A stretch of 64,000 nt of DNA from Spartinivicinus marinus (lineage in GTDB: Bacteria > Pseudomonadota > Gammaproteobacteria > Pseudomonadales > Zooshikellaceae), in the NCBI RefSeq assembly GCF_026309355.1, contig NZ_JAPJZK010000003.1, forward strand, positions 62,001 to 126,000. Reading direction: 5' to 3'. Below are positions 1-9,086 of the stretch, piece after piece. Within the stretch, counting starts at the first letter, position 1. Each line of letters begins with the position of its first letter. The position numbers were made by a program, and so were the translations under genes. Under the pieces are notes generated by a model. That model did no database searches. It was not told the origin of the DNA and worked only from the letters and a program-made list of their open reading frames with translations.

Positions 1-447
1 TGGCTAACTTTGCTAGGGTTTTAGTTGGAGCAATTCCAACACACGCGGGTATACCACAGTATTGGGCAATGGCTTGTTTCACCTTAAACCCATAGCCTTT
101 TAAGGACGCCTCACAAGCCATATCTGTTAGGTCAAGGAATGCTTCATCAATGGAATAAACCTCAACCGTAGGGCATAGCTGCTCAAGGACAGCCATTACC
201 CGATTGGAGATATTGGCATATGACGCATAGTTTGATGAGAACACCGTATGCCATGACGTTTGATCAAACCTTGCAGTTTAAACACAGGCTCACCCATCTT
301 GATCCCTAGGGCTTTGGCTTCTGGGGATCGAGCGACGCAACACCCATCATTATTACTGAGCACTACCACGGGTTTGCCTGCCAGATCTGGCCTGAAAAGC
401 CGCTCGCAGCTTACATAAAAGCAGTTCATATCCGTGAGCGCATACAT
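1..447 (-). pseudogene. umuC: umuC, DNA polymerase V catalytic subunit, frameshifted and cut by window edge
   Basis: UmuC is the lesion-bypass polymerase subunit of the SOS response. The first 80 or so codons carry the Y-family start ([21 protein letters not shown], then the [21 protein letters not shown] block). Near base 241 the frame is lost, and the next frame continues with [16 protein letters not shown], then VEVYSIDEAFLDLTDMA with the catalytic SIDEAF motif, and PTKTLAKLA up to the window edge. One missing base in the stretch encoding HGIRC-FSSNY explains the break. It is either a genuine inactivating frameshift or a sequencing error. The gene has its own LexA box upstream and is not joined to the umuD at 18.25 kb. 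Confidence 0.85.
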
Positions 448-471
448 GCTAATTCAACAACCGACAAAATA

Positions 472-487
472 CTGTATATATAAACAG
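472..487 (-). promoter_or_regulatory. LexA (SOS) box upstream of umuC
   Basis: CTGTATATATAAACAG fits the CTGT-N8-ACAG LexA consensus with an AT-rich centre. It lies 25 bases before the umuC start codon. Repression by host LexA and induction by DNA damage is inferred. Confidence 0.85.
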
Positions 488-615
488 TATACAGGTATCT
501 AATTGGTGTCAAATCTAGTTGATATTGATCGCGCAGTGATCAGTCTGATTTACTCATTGGGTCAACATGTATATTATTCACCCTCTTAAAATCTGCTTAT
601 TATGGTTGAAGACAA

Positions 616-1344
616 TTGACTGAAGTAAATAAACCCCTGCCTTTAAAAGAAATTTTTTTAAAAGGATTAAAAACTCCCTTTCAGAATATAACGGCTTTAT
701 TGCGGTTAGGGATTCCATTTATTTTTTTAATGATTTTAATGGATTATTTGATCCCTCACCCTCCGGAAATTAGTTTTATACTGTATTTTTTTATTTATAT
801 AGTTTACTACCTGGCATTTGTGTTGAGTACCATTGGCTGTCATCGAGTTTTCCTGCTCAGCGATGAGGCGATTAAATCAACGCCCGTTTTAAGATGGACC
901 AAAAGAGAAACCAGGTTCTTATTAATATTTTTTGGGTTTTCAGTGATATATAGCGCTGCGGCGGCAATTAGCTACAATTTATTTACGTTGTTACCGGAAA
1001 ATCATTTATCGTTCAGCTCCATAATGGCTATCTTGATGCTACCGGCTACTTATTGTATTTCTAGATGGAGCCTGATTCTGCCTGCAACGGCGACAGACCA
1101 GCAAAAGTCGTTGCGATGGGCATGGAGTATATCATCTAACCATCAATTACGGTTATTTGTGTTAATTGGTTTGCTGCCGATTTTGACAAGTCAAATAATA
1201 AGCTATCTACCATTTCTACCTTATTATTTGAACTTTGTTTACGATCTTATTTGGCTAATCGTTGGGGTTATTGAGATTTGTATATTATCACTGGCTTATG
1301 AGTGGGTAGCTCAATGTAATGAAACAACTGCTGAATCCGGCTAA
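616..1344 (+). CDS. multi-pass membrane protein, unknown function
   Basis: The product has 242 residues and five or six hydrophobic segments (roughly 28-48, 52-75, 98-122, 133-152, 175-195 and 205-232), so it is an inner-membrane protein. The start is a TTG at 616; the nearby ATG at 602 closes after five codons. I do not recognise a family. The general layout resembles small uncharacterised membrane proteins of the DUF975 type, but that is only a resemblance. It lies downstream of the umuC SOS box but points away from umuC. Confidence 0.6.
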   Translation: MTEVNKPLPLKEIFLKGLKTPFQNITALLRLGIPFIFLMILMDYLIPHPPEISFILYFFIYIVYYLAFVLSTIGCHRVFLLSDEAIKSTPVLRWTKRETRFLLIFFGFSVIYSAAAAISYNLFTLLPENHLSFSSIMAILMLPATYCISRWSLILPATATDQQKSLRWAWSISSNHQLRLFVLIGLLPILTSQIISYLPFLPYYLNFVYDLIWLIVGVIEICILSLAYEWVAQCNETTAESG

Positions 1345-1428
1345 TAGCAATTTTTTAGCTGATTTTAGCGAGCTTGAGTGTATGCCAATTAATCTCAACA
1401 TGACTTCCAATGGAACATTAATCACTAA

Positions 1429-1980
1429 GTGACCGATATGAAAAAAACACCCACAATATTTAAAAGAAACCCTGATAACATGAGCGAAGTAATACAGGAA
1501 GCCCACCCTGAGTGCGACTGGGTTTTTGCTGGCGAAGGGGTTGCAACACGAAAATACGACGGCACCTGCTGTTTAATAGAAAGTGGCAAATTATATAAAC
1601 GGCGAGAGGTCAAAAAAGGCAAACCCAAGCCCGATAATTTTGTACTAGCCGACTACGATGAGGTGACCGGTAAAACGGTTGGTTGGGTTCCTGTCGATTT
1701 CGCTGTAAATGAGAATAAATGGTATCAAGAGGCTTTTAAAGAAGGCATGCCTGACGGTACCTATGAGCTGTTGGGACCCAAAATACAGGGAAACCCTGAA
1801 GGCTTTGAACGTCATGTATTGTTCAAGCATTCTGATGCAGAACAGTATGCCGATGCCCCTCGCACCTTTAACGAGTTAAAAGCGTGGTTACAACATCAAA
1901 ATATTGAAGGATTAGTCTTTCATCATCCTGATGGCAGAATGGCCAAAATTAAAAAGCGGGACTTTGGGCAAACCAGGTAA
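1429..1980 (+). CDS. RNA ligase-like nucleotidyltransferase (DUF5565 type)
   Basis: This 183-residue protein has the order of motifs of the covalent nucleotidyltransferase superfamily. RKYDGT near residues 41-46 is motif I, where the lysine would take AMP. GTYELLGPK lies in the middle, EGLVFHH is motif IV, and KIKKRDFG is motif V. The compact size and the KYDGT form match the RNA ligase 1 family proteins labelled DUF5565. Its likely reaction is ATP-dependent sealing of RNA ends, possibly repair of RNAs nicked during phage or toxin conflict; the substrate is unknown. Start choice is uncertain: GTG 1429 lies nearer a GGA-containing site, and ATG 1438 is the alternative. Confidence 0.8.
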   Translation: MTDMKKTPTIFKRNPDNMSEVIQEAHPECDWVFAGEGVATRKYDGTCCLIESGKLYKRREVKKGKPKPDNFVLADYDEVTGKTVGWVPVDFAVNENKWYQEAFKEGMPDGTYELLGPKIQGNPEGFERHVLFKHSDAEQYADAPRTFNELKAWLQHQNIEGLVFHHPDGRMAKIKKRDFGQTR

Positions 1981-2304
1981 AAGCCAGGAGGCTCAGCACT
2001 CCCAGCAGATGCCTTGTCCCAGTTATGGCCTGGTGCAAGGTGTGTGAAAGGTATTATCAAACCAAGGATCAGACAATGAATCAAAGACCAATTATAACCT
2101 GTAAACACTTACAGGTAAGTTTCGCATAAACTATCTTATGTTAAATTATATGCTAAAGAGAGTTAATTAGAACTAGTGTTTATGAACTACTGAACATAGT
2201 GTGAATCATGGCCATACCTCTTGGGGTTTCGGGGGAGTGGAACAGCCAGAACAATCCGACCGAACCCTCCTTCTAGCCCACTACCCTTTATTAATTATTT
2301 TAAT
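1981..2304. other. gene-free stretch with a LexA-like hairpin
   Basis: No convincing gene is seen in these 324 bases between the RNA ligase and the broken transporter gene. At 2097-2116 there is a perfect 8-bp inverted repeat, ACCTGTAA-ACAC-TTACAGGT. Its core also fits CTGT-N8-ACAG, but no gene starts nearby that it would control. Confidence 0.4.
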
Positions 2305-2468
2305 CTAAATAAAATATTTTTTATAGATTTTTTCGTATGACCCGTTTTTCTTTACTGTATCAAAAGCATTTCTAAGCTTCTCTACGATTTCATTAGAAAG
2401 CTTTAAACTACCTGCAAGGTATAAATCCTCATTTTGGAACGAAATACTATATGATGGTTGTCTTGTAA

Positions 2469-3779
2469 CAATACTGTAGACACTTTTAAGCAGCAATAGC
2501 CCCATAGTCGCTCATCCGTTCATATACCTGAGCGACTTTTTGTGTACTTATGCTCAGACCTAACTCATCAAAAAGTTTTTTCATTAAATGTTGATTAAAT
2601 TTTTTACGTTTCCAGGAGGCAATTGAAATAACCGTTTCATTATTGTTTCCTTTTAACTGCTGATCTTCTAGTTTCAATAAATTTAGTGCTGACAATGAAG
2701 CATTTAAATGTGTATGGATGGCTTCTTTTTTACGTGATTGACAATGGGTTAATCCTGTGTGCTGCTTAGCATCTCGGAATAGAAATTCAATTTGAAAGCG
2801 TGCTTTATAATAGTTAATGATTGTCATTGCATCCAGTTCTGTATCAGTCGAATAAAGTAATACTCTACTGGCTTGAGTATCTTGGACTTGCCTCAACATC
2901 ACGACTTTAATAGCCCGCTTGAATTTCTTTGAATAAACCTTTTTTGTGTAGACTTCTACGCCATCTTGTAAGCAGCCCTCTTGATCAAAACGATGCAGTT
3001 CTTGTTCAAAATAAACCTTTCCATCATATTTTTTGGGACGTCCAAACCCGCTGTATGCACCTTCATAAAACCACTGTAAATCAGCGTCAATTCTGAGTTT
3101 GCCAACAAGTTTTAATTTCGCTTTAACCACAGGAGTGATAAATTTTTCTTTACTATAGTAAGCATCGGCGACTAAATACTGAATGCCTTGTTCTAGAAGC
3201 TGGGGAGCCAACTCCACTACTTGTTCTGCATAGACTTCAACACGTGTTTTATTTTGTTGATCGATGGTTTGACGCACATCGTAAGTAAAAGCTGTATTCA
3301 ATTTAAGATCAACCAACGCGAGAAGTGAAGCTTCTAAGCCCTGCTGGGATTGACTCGTTGAACCATTATAAAAGTAGCCTAAGCCCTCAGTCTTCTTTCC
3401 TGACTTACTAATAAAGCTAGCATCGATAGCAGCTATACGTTCATTATCAGGGAGAGTAAGAGTTAATGCACCCCTATTAAACTGGGTAAAATCAAACTGA
3501 CGCTTATACCAGCGGCTAAAACGCTTTTCATTCATTTGGCTATAACGACTCATGTTTCTATAGGTCGCTTTACCTTGAAATACCACTAGCGTCGTCAATA
3601 AAGCGGCGATAAATGTCCGTTGAGGTTTATTAATATTGGACATTGAGCGTAAAACCGTTTTTACTATGCTTTCCAAAGATAGATTCCTGTGACAATTCGA
3701 CTTTGACAACCGCATTCTCGCAGTTTCTATCTTTGGTTCAATCCTACCATTTTAAGACCAAAAACTGTCTACAGTATTG
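2469..3779 (-). mobile_element. IS4-family insertion sequence, complete, 1311 bp
   Basis: The ends are inverted repeats: CAATACTGTAGACA, then one mismatch, then TTTT. The element is flanked by a direct repeat TTGTAA (2463-2468 and 3780-3785), the target duplication. It carries one intact transposase gene and interrupts a substrate-binding protein gene whose frame is restored exactly when the element is removed. That makes it a recent, probably still active insertion. Confidence 0.9.
2486..3715 (-). CDS. IS4-family DDE transposase
   Basis: The 409-residue protein contains the DDE core of IS4 transposases. AAIDASFISKSG holds the first Asp, YLVADAYYSK the second, and INYYKARFQIEFLFRDAKQ is the diagnostic Y-(2)-R-(3)-E-(6)-K signature with the catalytic Glu. 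It catalyses cut-and-paste movement of the surrounding element. The frame is intact. Translation could also start at the internal Met of MSNINKPQ (about 3643), but the longer form is kept because the N-terminal helix region looks coding. Confidence 0.9.
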   Translation of the reverse strand: MRLSKSNCHRNLSLESIVKTVLRSMSNINKPQRTFIAALLTTLVVFQGKATYRNMSRYSQMNEKRFSRWYKRQFDFTQFNRGALTLTLPDNERIAAIDASFISKSGKKTEGLGYFYNGSTSQSQQGLEASLLALVDLKLNTAFTYDVRQTIDQQNKTRVEVYAEQVVELAPQLLEQGIQYLVADAYYSKEKFITPVVKAKLKLVGKLRIDADLQWFYEGAYSGFGRPKKYDGKVYFEQELHRFDQEGCLQDGVEVYTKKVYSKKFKRAIKVVMLRQVQDTQASRVLLYSTDTELDAMTIINYYKARFQIEFLFRDAKQHTGLTHCQSRKKEAIHTHLNASLSALNLLKLEDQQLKGNNNETVISIASWKRKKFNQHLMKKLFDELGLSISTQKVAQVYERMSDYGAIAA

Positions 3780-4356
3780 TTGTAATATCTTCTTTTTTAA
3801 GTAAATAAAATGCTCTTACGGTTGGAACATACCATGCGTCAACACGGTTATAAATTAACATCCTAGCATTTTGAATTTCTTTGGTAACTAACTGTATTCT
3901 TTTAAAATTGTTCTTATTCAAGAAACGACTCCAAGGGGTTTCTCTAGCCACACTGATAGAAAGTCGCTTTGCTTCTACAAGCGTCTTAGGAGGAGAACCT
4001 GTTATCATGACAAAGCTGACTTCTATAGACAAAAGATTCACAATCCATAAATAGTTAGGTTCTCTGTTTTTAGTACGAGTTAGCCCAAAAATTAAATAAT
4101 TATTTTTTTCTCTTGCTGTCTTTTGAGCTCTTGGCCAGGGTGAAAATCTTGGTTTATAGGGAAGATTTGCATGCTGGTGCATCAAACCTACTATTTCGTA
4201 TAAAAAACCACGTTGTTCCTTACTATCTTCTACTGTAAATGGAGGAAGGTCAGCTGTTATCTGCATTATCGAATTAGAACTTCCAAACGCATGTGAATAA
4301 AATAATAAAAGTGATATTATCATATATTTATTTGCTTTATAAAAAAAACCATACAT

Positions 4357-4784
4357 ACTATCAACCTCATTGGTGGGTAGACAAATAAAGTCTTTAGTAA
4401 GATCGCCTCCCAACTTTCGTCATATTTTGGGCACCTAAATGCTCCAGGCCTTGGATGTGTGCGGGAAAATAAAGCCACCCCTTAGAACAACCATTATTGG
4501 GTGGGTAATAGAACATATAATCATATAATAACGAAACAACTCTTCAGACTAAGATAGTTACCAAATACTAATGTAAAAATTAAAAAGTATCGAGTAACTT
4601 AAATTTATATTAATGAGATTAATTGTGAAAAAATATTATTTATAATTTGTTTTCCTTACTCGATCTCGAATAATATAAGTTGATATCTTACCATTATGCT
4701 TTTATATAATACCATATAAGTTGATTTTCGGTAGCTAACTATCATAGGGACTCAAACTTATACCTAATTATCACTATACCTAAG
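4357..4784. other. AT-rich gene-free stretch
   Basis: Between the substrate-binding protein start and a degenerate repeat copy I see no gene. The sequence is strongly AT-rich from about 4500 and may hold the promoter of the minus-strand gene to its left. No clear -35/-10 pair was chosen. Confidence 0.3.
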
Positions 4785-4935
4785 CCACTACTCTCCTCAA
4801 TGCTCCATCCCCTACCCGCCTCTCCTGTCGTCTTCTCAAAAACAGCCGATAAGACCATGATTAGGATGGTATTTTATGTGGCAGTATTATTTATTATCAA
4901 AACTGTTTTCTTATTACGTTTCTTCTAAGGCTCAC
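4785..4935 (-). repeat. dispersed degenerate repeat, copy A
   Basis: Read on the minus strand it encodes YRLFLRRRQER...DGALRRVVA-stop, matching the C-terminal part of the small ORF at 13921-14145. The flank at 4860-4935 also resembles 14040-14130. It is one of five copies in the window (others near 12549, 13929, 15850 and 17572). Confidence 0.5.
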
Positions 4936-5181
4936 TCTTTTTAGCTTTTTATAGTCATAGTAAAAGTATATTACTGGGATAAAATACGAAATTATTATTC
5001 CACCTATTTTCGCTAAAGGTAACGGCATAGTTAAAAATATTAACTCTATTCCCCAAAATATGAACCATATTACACTTGCTACAATATATAAAATAGAAAT
5101 TATATGTTTAACTAGTGCAGCTTTTACTAATGAATTTATTCTCACATACTTTATAAACTTTCTTCGTAGGATATGTTTCAC
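4897..5181 (-). CDS. small two-helix membrane protein, unknown
   Basis: The 94-residue product is basic at both ends. It has two hydrophobic helices (about 24-49 and 55-75), so it is probably a small inner-membrane protein. The start is a GTG at 5181; a later GTG is possible. It lies just downstream of the Zorya operon on the same strand, 88 bases after the HNH gene, so it could be co-transcribed. Its 3' end overlaps repeat copy A, which weakens the case for a selected C-terminus. No family recognised. Confidence 0.4.
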   Translation of the reverse strand: MKHILRRKFIKYVRINSLVKAALVKHIISILYIVASVIWFIFWGIELIFLTMPLPLAKIGGIIISYFIPVIYFYYDYKKLKRVSLRRNVIRKQF

Positions 5182-5269
5182 TTATCTTTCTATATTATTA
5201 CTAATGAATTATTTGCCAGACTCTCCTGAAAGAGGCCTAGGCTACCCTCACTTGGTTTAGCAAATTGTA

Positions 5270-6409
5270 TTAGCGCATATAAGACTTAAATTTACTAAAC
5301 CTTTCTTTTTTATTCAAAACATTGTGTGCGTCTTTAAATTCTAAAATATACCACTTGTCTACTTTTACAGCTTTCCCACTAAGCAGTGCTACTCTTTTGC
5401 TCGGCCAAGCAATGTCTAAGTAAATAGTTTCATTAGTCTGCTGATTAGTGACAGGATACTGTACATGCGGTAACTCTAAACCAAGCGACTGACACATTTC
5501 AATAAAACCAAATAAGGCAGGATCAACAAACTTTCTAACACTTTGCCAATTTGTTGGATTTGTTAACCCTTGCTCTCGTCTCAATCTAGTTATGGTGCTC
5601 ATTTGATGAAAAGAGACTGGCATATGTTGATGAAATGGCTCTTTCCGGTGGCAGTCTTTACAGAGTGCTATTAAGTCCTGTATAGACGAGTTTGACTTGA
5701 TTCTTTCAGGGTGATGAGCATCTAATAAGTGCTTTTTCGTTCGAAGATTAACGTTGCAGTTTTGACATGTGTAATTAACCCTTTTCCTACATGCCTTTGA
5801 GCGTTCATAAAAGTCATCATCATAGCCACGGTGCCGGTGAGCAAACTGTTCTCTGGGTAGATGCTGAAACATTGAGCTATAAGTAGAAAAAAACTCTTTC
5901 AGATCGAATTTGCTAACAATTTCTTCTTTTGCTTCTAAGGGGGCGTTTGCGTAACCGTTGTAATTCAGATATCTCAAACACAGTTTGCATACCCGAAGTT
6001 TCACTTCTCCAGATATCTCTTTTTTATTACTTCGCCGTTCACCATATATTTTAAACTTGCCCGAAGTTCCTGTGGTGACAATATAGCGATCACCTGAATC
6101 CTTTTCCCTCATTTCAATGATTTTTTTACATTCAGCGACATGAAACTTATTTCCTTCACTGCCATCTTTAAGTGCAGCCTCTATGTTTTTGTGGTCAGGG
6201 ATGTATAGTAAAGTCTGCCTCCCATTCGTACTTATTAGGCCTGTATTAGTCTGAACGTGATCTATCTTGAGTTGAATACCTTCAATTAGTTCTTGGTCAA
6301 AAGCAAATTCAGCTTCTGGCATCGCTGGTTCAATCTCGAAATCACATGACTCAGCTTCCATCATCACCAAACTTCTTTCTAACTTGGAAAAATCAACATT
6401 TAGCTTCAT
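5270..6409 (-). CDS. zorE: Zorya type II HNH endonuclease (ZorE-like)
   Basis: This is the third gene of the operon. A zinc-supported HNH nuclease domain sits at about residues 205-260: C215-x2-C218, then LDAHHPERI with H232/H233, DLIALC at 250, and C253-H254. An earlier CKLC pair (141-144) may bind a second zinc. In type II Zorya systems the effector paired with the ZorAB motor is an HNH nuclease thought to cut invading DNA, and this gene fits that role by domain, position and size (379 residues). The start ATG overlaps the zorB stop as ATGA, showing translational coupling. Confidence 0.82.
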   Translation of the reverse strand: MKLNVDFSKLERSLVMMEAESCDFEIEPAMPEAEFAFDQELIEGIQLKIDHVQTNTGLISTNGRQTLLYIPDHKNIEAALKDGSEGNKFHVAECKKIIEMREKDSGDRYIVTTGTSGKFKIYGERRSNKKEISGEVKLRVCKLCLRYLNYNGYANAPLEAKEEIVSKFDLKEFFSTYSSMFQHLPREQFAHRHRGYDDDFYERSKACRKRVNYTCQNCNVNLRTKKHLLDAHHPERIKSNSSIQDLIALCKDCHRKEPFHQHMPVSFHQMSTITRLRREQGLTNPTNWQSVRKFVDPALFGFIEMCQSLGLELPHVQYPVTNQQTNETIYLDIAWPSKRVALLSGKAVKVDKWYILEFKDAHNVLNKKERFSKFKSYMR

Positions 6410-7113
6410 GATCTATCCTTGTATATCTCTCTCAATTTCGCATCTGCATTGGTTATCACTGTAAAATTCACTCTACGAGACGCTTCTTTATTTTCAGAAT
6501 TATTTTTGTGTCGTTCTAACCTAGATGAAGAATATCCGATGGCAACGAGTTTACTTCTTATAAACAGGTCATCACTGATTTGAGGTAAGGCATAAAGATG
6601 TGTGAGAACAGATTTAGTGCGCTCCTGAGATAATTCCATATTCTGGTAGTATGCCTCTTTAGGGGGAGTATTGCCTTCCCATTCGGAGCTTGTATGACCT
6701 TCTATTCGTACTTCCTGTATTACATCAAAAAATGGTGTTAACGCACTAAAATAACGAGGTGCAAACTCGTTTAGCAGCTGTCTGTACTGCTCATTAATTT
6801 CAGACTTTCCTCCCTTAAACAGAATATCTGGAGAGCGAAATGTTAATGTAAGGGTCTTTTTACTTAGATCAGCATCCCATCTTTTAAGGTCCTCGCCAAA
6901 CTCTAGCAAGAGAGCTCTATATATCGCCAATTGAGTATCCCTGTACTCAAGAGCAATTCCTTCAATCCGGTTTTTATCCTTTTGCACATTCAGCATAAAA
7001 GCAATGGCAATGAACATGAATACGACCATTAGACCTGCCATTAAATCCGATATAGATAACCAATGTGACTCCTCCTGATTATTTTTTCCCTGAGCAGTCA
7101 TGAGTTCCTTCAT
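6406..7113 (-). CDS. zorB: ZorB, MotB/OmpA-like stator protein of Zorya
   Basis: The 235-residue protein has one N-terminal transmembrane helix (about 20-42) starting SISDLMAGL. D23 sits where MotB-type proteins have their ion-binding aspartate. A periplasmic OmpA-like peptidoglycan-binding domain follows (VRIEGHTSSEW, LSQERTKSVLTHL and IGYSSSR). ZorB joins ZorA to form an ion-driven membrane complex that senses phage infection and signals to the cytoplasmic effector. It overlaps both neighbours by four bases. Confidence 0.88.
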   Translation of the reverse strand: MKELMTAQGKNNQEESHWLSISDLMAGLMVVFMFIAIAFMLNVQKDKNRIEGIALEYRDTQLAIYRALLLEFGEDLKRWDADLSKKTLTLTFRSPDILFKGGKSEINEQYRQLLNEFAPRYFSALTPFFDVIQEVRIEGHTSSEWEGNTPPKEAYYQNMELSQERTKSVLTHLYALPQISDDLFIRSKLVAIGYSSSRLERHKNNSENKEASRRVNFTVITNADAKLREIYKDRS

Positions 7114-8753
7114 TGAGCAACCCTGCTGATCGGTTGTTGAGTCAAGACGTTTTCCATAACTTTAATTAACCTGGTGTAGTCAGACGCAAATTTTTCTGTA
7201 ACAGCACCAAGATTGCTACCCAGTTGTTGAATCACTCGCTCTAGCTCTTCTCCCATGGATTGATCGATCATTTTCATTGACGTTGAAATAGTATCATTGT
7301 TTTTCAGTAACGTTTGCTCCATGGACTGCTCGATACCACCAAATAGTTTCTCGACTTCTTGCCTGTGGAGTTTAGTGAGCTCTTCTACTGTGATCGCAAG
7401 TTGATCACGGATTTGGTTTAGTTCTTTGTTATAGTATTGCGAAAACTCCGTTGTATCTTGAAGTAGGTTGTTACCAGCATTTTTGAGTGATGCGCCAACT
7501 TCCAAGCTTCCTGATTTAAGTTCTTCGATCAATACACGCATTTGTCCGTTGATGTCCTCTAGCACGATTGAAAATTGTTCCTTAATTTCGTCACTGGCAT
7601 TTGCTGTAGTTTGTGCTGACTCAGTTAATGCAGCTCTTGTCTGATCTACAGATTCTATATATTGGTCAGCACTCTGAGATATGACGTTTTCAATTTTTTC
7701 TGCGCTAGTAGTAATGCCTTCTGCTAACAAGTCATTTGCTTGTTTTACGCCTTCAATTGCAGAGTCAATTTTTTCTTTTATCTCTGGAACAGATGCAACT
7801 GCTGCATCTCTGACTTGAACGAATGCATCGAGGTGTTTATCAAGTTCTTTAATTTGATGTTGGTTGACCTCTATAACTGTTTTCAAACTATTCATGTTTT
7901 CAGGGATGGAGCTGGTGTGCTCGGTAATTTTAGATACTGAGGCTTCAGTTTCAGATATGACCTGAACACCTAGCGCATATTTTTCCTGCATATCTGCCAA
8001 TTGGATCTTATAATTTTCTTGCCATTCTACAAGCTTAAATACAGCCTCGTTTAGATCTGAAAAATTTTTTCCAAATTGTTCTTTAAGCTGATTATTAAAG
8101 TCTTTGATTACACTATTTAGTGCTACGATGACCTGTTCTGTTGCTGACTCAGACATTAGCTCTGCGAAATTATCAAGCTTGTTCCACAGCCGCTCTTGGA
8201 ACTCCGCAAAATTGCTCTCCCTCTCTTTACCTGTGTTAATAAACTCCTCCATTTTCTCCTTCAACTGAGTAATTGAACTGGTGTTATTACCATCACCCTT
8301 TTCTATGGCAACTTTGACTTCACTGGATATAGCTAATTGTTGAGACATAACCTCATAAATATCTGAAGCGTCCACGTTATCTTTACGATATTCGCCCTCA
8401 GAAGAGTTTTTTTGTTCAATATAGGAGTCAACTAGCTTGTAAAGAATGGAAAGTAGAATACCGAAAATAGACGTTACAAAAGCAGTTTTTAATCCTTCAA
8501 GTAAAGGCCCAATGCTGCCTTCAATATCACTAGTGTTAAAATGCAAGAGGCCAGCCACTATACCTATGAATGTGCCAAATATACCAAATGATGTCAGTAG
8601 TGTCGGAGCATAGTTGGTAAATCCTGTATGCTCATTTTTACGTTTGTAATAAATGGCGCTAATAAGCACCAGGAAAAGAAGTACAAGGATAACATCTGTA
8701 AGGAATTCCGGTTTAACCGCTTTCAACCCCTCTTCAATGACACCTGACAACAT
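7110..8753 (-). CDS. zorA: ZorA, MotA/ExbB-like motor protein with long coiled-coil tail
   Basis: Three predicted membrane helices lie in the first 110 residues (about 18-36, 50-71 and 88-107). The second and third form the MotA/ExbB core (SFGIFGTFIGIVAGL and TAFVTSIFGILLSIL). The remaining 430 residues are a long, mostly helical cytoplasmic tail rich in Glu, Gln, Ser and Lys. This matches ZorA, whose tail transmits motor movement to the effector. It is the first gene of a three-gene overlapping operon with zorB and the HNH gene. Upstream is a gene-free region that should hold the promoter. Confidence 0.88.
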   Translation of the reverse strand: MLSGVIEEGLKAVKPEFLTDVILVLLFLVLISAIYYKRKNEHTGFTNYAPTLLTSFGIFGTFIGIVAGLLHFNTSDIEGSIGPLLEGLKTAFVTSIFGILLSILYKLVDSYIEQKNSSEGEYRKDNVDASDIYEVMSQQLAISSEVKVAIEKGDGNNTSSITQLKEKMEEFINTGKERESNFAEFQERLWNKLDNFAELMSESATEQVIVALNSVIKDFNNQLKEQFGKNFSDLNEAVFKLVEWQENYKIQLADMQEKYALGVQVISETEASVSKITEHTSSIPENMNSLKTVIEVNQHQIKELDKHLDAFVQVRDAAVASVPEIKEKIDSAIEGVKQANDLLAEGITTSAEKIENVISQSADQYIESVDQTRAALTESAQTTANASDEIKEQFSIVLEDINGQMRVLIEELKSGSLEVGASLKNAGNNLLQDTTEFSQYYNKELNQIRDQLAITVEELTKLHRQEVEKLFGGIEQSMEQTLLKNNDTISTSMKMIDQSMGEELERVIQQLGSNLGAVTEKFASDYTRLIKVMENVLTQQPISRVAQ

Positions 8754-9086
8754 TGGCTAATTCCTTTTTTAACATTGTGACAGAAAAATTTAGCCAGAGA
8801 GGTTACTAAAATTAGTCAGATTGCGTCCATGATTATTCGAGGTATAGTTATCCTAATGAGAGTCTGCAATGGTTCCTGCATTAATTAAGCAGCTAAATGG
8901 TTAATAGTTGGCCAAAAGTCCTTATTACAGAGGCTGATAGGCCGCCCTCTGGTTCAATTCCTCAACCCCAGATAACTACCGAAAGAGGTCTCCATATCCC
9001 CAAATATATAGCCAAAGCAGCAGCGAGATACTTAAGCATTTTGAGTAAATAGTTGTATTTGGTTGTTAGAGCATCACCTTTTTTAA
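8754..9086. other. gene-free stretch upstream of zorA
   Basis: No gene seen. This interval should contain the minus-strand Zorya promoter. A T-loop-like GGTTCAATTCC near 8951 lacks a supporting tRNA fold. The interval ends at a palindromic element. Confidence 0.35.

Larger units (their letters stand above)
2305..4356 (-). pseudogene. periplasmic substrate-binding protein gene split by an IS element
   Basis: The two halves of one gene flank the IS. The 5' half (4356 to 3786) encodes a signal peptide and the TADLPPFTVEDS...GFLYEIVGLM start typical of amino-acid-type solute-binding proteins (SBP_bac_3). The 3' half (2468 to 2305) encodes the closing KNGSYEKIYKKYFI. Removing the IS and one copy of the 6-bp target duplication restores a single frame reading KKEDITRQPSYSISFQNEDL. 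The intact protein would be about 244 residues. I chose the start at 4356 because GAGG lies 9 bases before it; an in-frame start at 4413 exists but precedes the signal peptide. No transporter permease gene is adjacent. Confidence 0.85.

Noticed and set aside
5060-5260. Plus-strand 66-codon frame opposite the small membrane protein
   Set aside because: It mirrors the minus-strand gene, has no ribosome site and no recognisable domain.
8948-8965. GGTTCAATTCC resembles a tRNA T-loop
   Set aside because: The flanking bases do not form a T stem, and no anticodon arm, D arm or CCA end is found nearby.
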